DNA of 9,913 nt from F23-D06 sp947167635. Its GTDB lineage: Bacteria > Bacteroidota > Bacteroidia > Bacteroidales > WCHB1-69. The stretch is from the NCBI GenBank assembly GCA_947167635.1, contig CAMVIT010000081.1, positions 1 through 9,913 of the forward strand. The letters are read 5' to 3'. Below the pieces are notes generated by a model. That model made no database searches. It was not told the origin of the DNA and saw only the letters and a list, made by a program, of their open reading frames with translations. Positions 7,475-9,913 of the stretch are shown here, in pieces. How positions within the stretch are numbered: position 1 is the stretch's first letter; each line of letters opens with the position of its first letter. The position numbers and the translations under genes were made by a program.

Positions 7475-8470
7475 TTACTCGTTATCTAAGTTATATTTTG
7501 AAATATTCATACCAAATTCCAAACCTTTGGACTTGACCAAATCCTCGAGTTCGGCGAGGGACTTCTTGCCAAAGTTGCGGAATTTCAAAAGGTCGCTCTT
7601 GTGGATGGCCACCAGGTCGCCAAGTGTCTCAAGCTCTGCAGACTTCAAGCAGTTAAGGGCTCTGACAGAGAGGTCCATATCGACAAGTTTGGATTGGAGG
7701 ATCTGGCGCATAAGCATGGAATCTTCATCCACCACGTCCGACTCCTCGGTCTGTTCGGGGGCGTCAAGTGCAATCTTCTCGTCGGAGAAGAGGGCAAAAT
7801 GCTGGATAAGGATCTTGGCTGCTTCCTTGAGGGCTTCCTTCGGGTGGATGGAACCGTCGGTTTCCACATCGAGGATAAGTTTCTCAAAGTCAGTCTTCTG
7901 TTCCACACGATACGGCTCAATCACATACTTCACATTCTTGATGGGAGTATGGATGGAGTCGATGGCGATGACGTCGATGCCTTCATGCAGCGTTCTGTTG
8001 TCTTCAACAGGAACATAGCCTCTGCCCTTGTCTATGGTGATTTCCATGACGAGACGCACAGAGGGGTCCATGCGGCAGATGAGCTGGTCGGTGTTAAGGA
8101 CCTGGAAGAAGTTGAGGAAGCGGTTGATGTCACCGGCCAGGAAAGTTTCCTGCCCCGAGATGACGATGGTGGCTTTCTCGGAATTGTTGTTCTCAATCTT
8201 GTTCTTGAAGCGAACTTGTTTGAGGTTGAGGACGATGTCGATAACATCTTCCATCACGCCGGCGATAGAGGAGAACTCCTGGGAAACGCCTTCGATCTTG
8301 ACGGAGGTAATGGCGTAGCCTTCCAATGAAGAGAGCAGCACGCGGCGCAGGGCGTTGCCGATGGTGACACCATAGCCTTGCTGCAGGGGACGAAATTCAA
8401 ATATGCCGTGAAAATCGTCGGCCTCGTTCATGATGACCTTGTCCGGTTTTTGAAATGTTAATATTGCCAT
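7475..8470 (-). CDS. rpoA: DNA-directed RNA polymerase subunit alpha
   Basis: RpoA dimerises through its N-terminal domain to seed assembly of core RNA polymerase, and its C-terminal domain contacts UP elements and activators. The 331-aa length is normal. The N-terminal domain (about 1-235) shows the dimerisation signature GYGVTIGNALRRVLLSSLEG (32-51) and the insert-bearing assembly region. An acidic linker (about 236-252, TEESDVVDED) follows. The C-terminal domain (about 255-322) holds VRALNCLKSAEL (269-280) and NFGKKSLAELE (299-309). Arg270, Asn273 and Lys276 correspond to the E. coli DNA-binding residues Arg265, Asn268 and Lys271, so the DNA-contact surface is intact. The ATG is preceded by an A-rich leader (AAAAAACAGAACA) without a Shine-Dalgarno, typical for this phylum. 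The 111-nt upstream gap contains the heptamer repeats. rplQ follows 5 nt downstream. Confidence 0.99.
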   Translation of the reverse strand: MAILTFQKPDKVIMNEADDFHGIFEFRPLQQGYGVTIGNALRRVLLSSLEGYAITSVKIEGVSQEFSSIAGVMEDVIDIVLNLKQVRFKNKIENNNSEKATIVISGQETFLAGDINRFLNFFQVLNTDQLICRMDPSVRLVMEITIDKGRGYVPVEDNRTLHEGIDVIAIDSIHTPIKNVKYVIEPYRVEQKTDFEKLILDVETDGSIHPKEALKEAAKILIQHFALFSDEKIALDAPEQTEESDVVDEDSMLMRQILQSKLVDMDLSVRALNCLKSAELETLGDLVAIHKSDLLKFRNFGKKSLAELEDLVKSKGLEFGMNISKYNLDNE

Positions 8471-8488
8471 TGTTCTGTTTTTTAATTT

Positions 8489-8583
8489 GTGATCTGTAAT
8501 TAATGTAATGTGAACTGTGAGCTGTGAACTGTGATCCGGTAAGGTTCTTTGTTCTGATCACTGTTCACTAATCACTGATCACT
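8489..8583. repeat. Heptamer repeats forming a large imperfect inverted repeat
   Basis: The rpsD-rpoA gap is built of 7-nt units. On the plus strand the left block reads GTGATCT (8489), two degenerate units, then GTGAACT (8510), GTGAGCT (8517), GTGAACT (8524) and GTGATCC (8531). The right block reads GATCACT (8556), GTTCACT (8563), AATCACT (8570) and GATCACT (8577). The right block is the approximate reverse complement of the left: 8510-8536 against 8556-8582 pairs at 21 of 27 positions, around an 18-20-nt loop. The last unit runs into the TAG stop codon of rpsD. The transcript could fold into a long imperfect hairpin, but no T-run follows, so it does not look like a terminator. I see no TAnnTTTG promoter in it. 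From memory, AGTGAAC/AGTGATC-type heptad repeats occur between genes in some Bacteroidales genomes; the function is unknown to me. Confidence 0.8.
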
Positions 8584-9187
8584 ATTTGGAGTACAACTCG
8601 ACGATTGCCTGTTCGTTGATAGTCTCGGGGATTTCCTCTCTCTGCGGATAGTTCATGAACTTGCCAACCATCATGTTGCCGTCCCATTCGAGCCAAGGAT
8701 GAGTCATAGCCTTGCCACTGAGGGAGTTGGTGACAACTTCCAGAGCTTTGGAACGCTCGCGGACTTCGACGGTGTCGCCAGGGACGAGCAGACGGGAAGG
8801 GATGTTGCAGATCTGGCCGTTCACGGAGATGTGTCTGTGGTTGACCAGCTGGCGGGCTGCGGCGCGAGAAGGGGCAATGTTCAAGCGGAACACCACATTG
8901 TCGAGGCGGGACTCGATGAGTTGCATCAAGTTCTGGCCGGTGACACCCTTCTTGCTGGCTGCCAAACGGAAGATCTTACGGAACTGGCGCTCCAGAATGC
9001 CGTAGGTGTATTTTGCTTTTTGCTTCTCCTGCAACTGCATGCCGTACTCGGAGAGCTTGGAACGTCTTCTGGACTGACCATGCTGACCGGGAGCATAGTT
9101 GCGTCTTTCGAAGTACTTGTCAGGACCGTAAATCGGTTCCTTGAATTTTCTTGCGATTTTGGTTTTGGGGCCTGTATATCTTGCCAT
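8582..9187 (-). CDS. rpsD: 30S ribosomal protein S4
   Basis: S4 is a primary 16S rRNA-binding protein that starts assembly of the small-subunit body. In many bacteria it also represses its own operon translationally, though whether it does so here is not shown. The 201-aa sequence opens MARYTGPKTKIARKFKEPIYG and ends with YPQREEIPETINEQAIVELYSK, the usual Bacteroidota form. The RNA-binding S4 domain spans about 92-145 (ESRLDNVVFRLNIAPSRAAARQLVNHRHISVNG). The N-terminus has no cysteines (the only Cys is 127), so this is the zinc-free version. The ATG is preceded by AGAATT, without a Shine-Dalgarno. rpsK lies 40 nt upstream. Downstream the gap to rpoA is unusually wide for this operon, and a repeat unit reaches into the TAG stop. 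Confidence 0.99.
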   Translation of the reverse strand: MARYTGPKTKIARKFKEPIYGPDKYFERRNYAPGQHGQSRRRSKLSEYGMQLQEKQKAKYTYGILERQFRKIFRLAASKKGVTGQNLMQLIESRLDNVVFRLNIAPSRAAARQLVNHRHISVNGQICNIPSRLLVPGDTVEVRERSKALEVVTNSLSGKAMTHPWLEWDGNMMVGKFMNYPQREEIPETINEQAIVELYSK

Positions 9188-9227
9188 AATTCTAAATTTT
9201 CTGTTGTTATAAAAAAATGATGTTCAA

Positions 9228-9617
9228 CTATACTCTTCTGTGTTTGGGAGGACGACAACCGTTATGAGGAAGCGGAGTCACATCCGTGATCTCTTCCACC
9301 ATGATACCCGTCGTGTTGATGGAGCGGATGGCGGATTCACGACCTTGTCCGGGGCCCTTCACATAGACCTTAACCTTACGCAAACCGAGGTCATAGGCGA
9401 CCTTGGCACAATCTTGGGCAACCATTTGGGCTGCGTACGGAGTGTTCTTCTTGGAACCTCTGTATCCCATCTTACCAGCGGAAGACCAGGAGATCACCTG
9501 ACCGTCGTTGTTGGTAAGAGAAACGATGACATTATTAAAAGAGGCATAAATGAACGCTTTTCCTGAAGCATCAATTCTGACAACTTTCTTCTTGGATGTT
9601 TTTGTATTCTTTGCCAT
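9228..9617 (-). CDS. rpsK: 30S ribosomal protein S11
   Basis: S11 sits on the platform of the small subunit and helps shape the mRNA exit/E-site region. The 129-aa protein has the standard length and landmarks: a Lys-rich start (MAKNTKTSKKKVV), ASFNNVIVSLTN (25-36), SSAGKMGYRGSKKNTPYAAQ (45-64), the conserved KGPGQGRESAIR (87-98) and the rRNA-contacting C-terminus PHNGCRPPKHRRV (117-129). It has an ATG start with an A/T-rich leader (ATATAATT) and no Shine-Dalgarno. It sits 38 nt after rpsM and 40 nt before rpsD, in the conserved rpsM-rpsK-rpsD-rpoA-rplQ order. Confidence 0.99.
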   Translation of the reverse strand: MAKNTKTSKKKVVRIDASGKAFIYASFNNVIVSLTNNDGQVISWSSAGKMGYRGSKKNTPYAAQMVAQDCAKVAYDLGLRKVKVYVKGPGQGRESAIRSINTTGIMVEEITDVTPLPHNGCRPPKHRRV

Positions 9618-9655
9618 AATTATATGTTTTCTCTATCCATGTAATTGATTAATAA

Positions 9656-9913
9656 CTACTTCGTCGCTTTCTTCTTGTTAGCAACAGTTTTCTTGCGTCC
9701 CTTACGCGTACGTGCGTTGTTCTTGGTGCTTTGACCGCGCACCGGTAAACCCAGACGGTGACGAATACCTCTGTAGCAACCGATATCCATCAAACGCTTG
9801 ATGTTCATCTGCTCTTCGGATCTGAGCGGTCCTTCCACCTTCATCTCGTTAACCAAACCACGGATTACTGCCAATTCATCGTCATTCCATTCATTTACCT
9901 TCTTGTCCCAGCT
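9656..9913 (-). CDS. rpsM: 30S ribosomal protein S13 (5' end beyond the window)
   Basis: This is the C-terminal 85 residues of S13, a head protein of the small subunit that contacts tRNA and the large subunit. The frame stays open to the window edge: codons at 9875-9913 read SWDKKVNEWNDDE and run straight into LAVIRGLVNEMKVEG. About 40 N-terminal residues are therefore missing, given the family's usual length of about 126. Identifying segments are LRSEEQMNIKRLMDIGCYRG, RHRLGLPVRGQSTKNNARTRKG and the basic tail KKTVANKKKATK. A TTG at 9872-9874 is an internal Leu codon, not the start. It is followed 38 nt later by rpsK in the same operon. The operon promoter is outside the window. Confidence 0.98.
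   Translation of the reverse strand, partial: SWDKKVNEWNDDELAVIRGLVNEMKVEGPLRSEEQMNIKRLMDIGCYRGIRHRLGLPVRGQSTKNNARTRKGRKKTVANKKKATK

Noticed and set aside
8489..8583. The heptad repeat region as an intrinsic terminator or CRISPR array
   Set aside because: No T-run follows the hairpin on the transcript strand and rpoA must be expressed downstream. The units are 7 nt with no spacers, so it is not a CRISPR.
9872..9874. TTG as a start codon giving a 72-aa S13
   Set aside because: The frame is open to the window edge and the upstream codons (SWDKKVNEWNDDE) match the S13 interior, so the TTG is an internal Leu and the gene is simply cut by the window.

Overview
This window is ordinary chromosomal core from a member of the Bacteroidota, most likely of the order Bacteroidales (for example Prevotella/Bacteroides-like). 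The ribosomal proteins and RpoA read as that group. Gene starts are preceded by A/T-rich leaders without a well-spaced Shine-Dalgarno sequence. One upstream region carries the Bacteroidota promoter motif TAnnTTTG. Species cannot be fixed by eye.

Left part (about 1-5843, minus strand): a two-gene unit. A very long TamB-type protein (1545 aa) is followed, with a 14-nt overlap, by an eight-helix AI-2E/PerM-family membrane protein. A probable intrinsic terminator lies at the left edge (36-73). Middle (5856-6872, plus strand): tsaD, the catalytic subunit of tRNA t6A37 synthesis, is divergent from tamB. Only 12 nt separate the two start codons, so tsaD's promoter should lie inside the tamB 5' coding region, where a perfect TAnnTTTG box is found. 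tamB itself appears to start at TTG.

Right part (6966-9913, minus strand): the 3' end of the large ribosomal-protein operon, in transcription order rpsM (cut by the window edge), rpsK, rpsD, rpoA, rplQ. It ends in a strong hairpin-plus-T-run terminator (6912-6938) that separates it from the converging tsaD. Gaps inside the operon are 38, 40, 111 and 5 nt. The 111-nt rpsD-rpoA gap is filled by heptamer repeats arranged as a large imperfect inverted repeat, the least explained structure here.

Together the genes cover translation (ribosome, tRNA modification), transcription (RNA polymerase alpha) and envelope biogenesis (TamB plus its membrane partner). I see no mobile element, CRISPR array, tRNA/rRNA gene, phage or defence gene, and no convincing undescribed system. 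The observations worth checking are the repeat element, the compressed divergent tamB/tsaD start region and the tamB-permease pairing. No gene-free stretch exceeds 300 bases.
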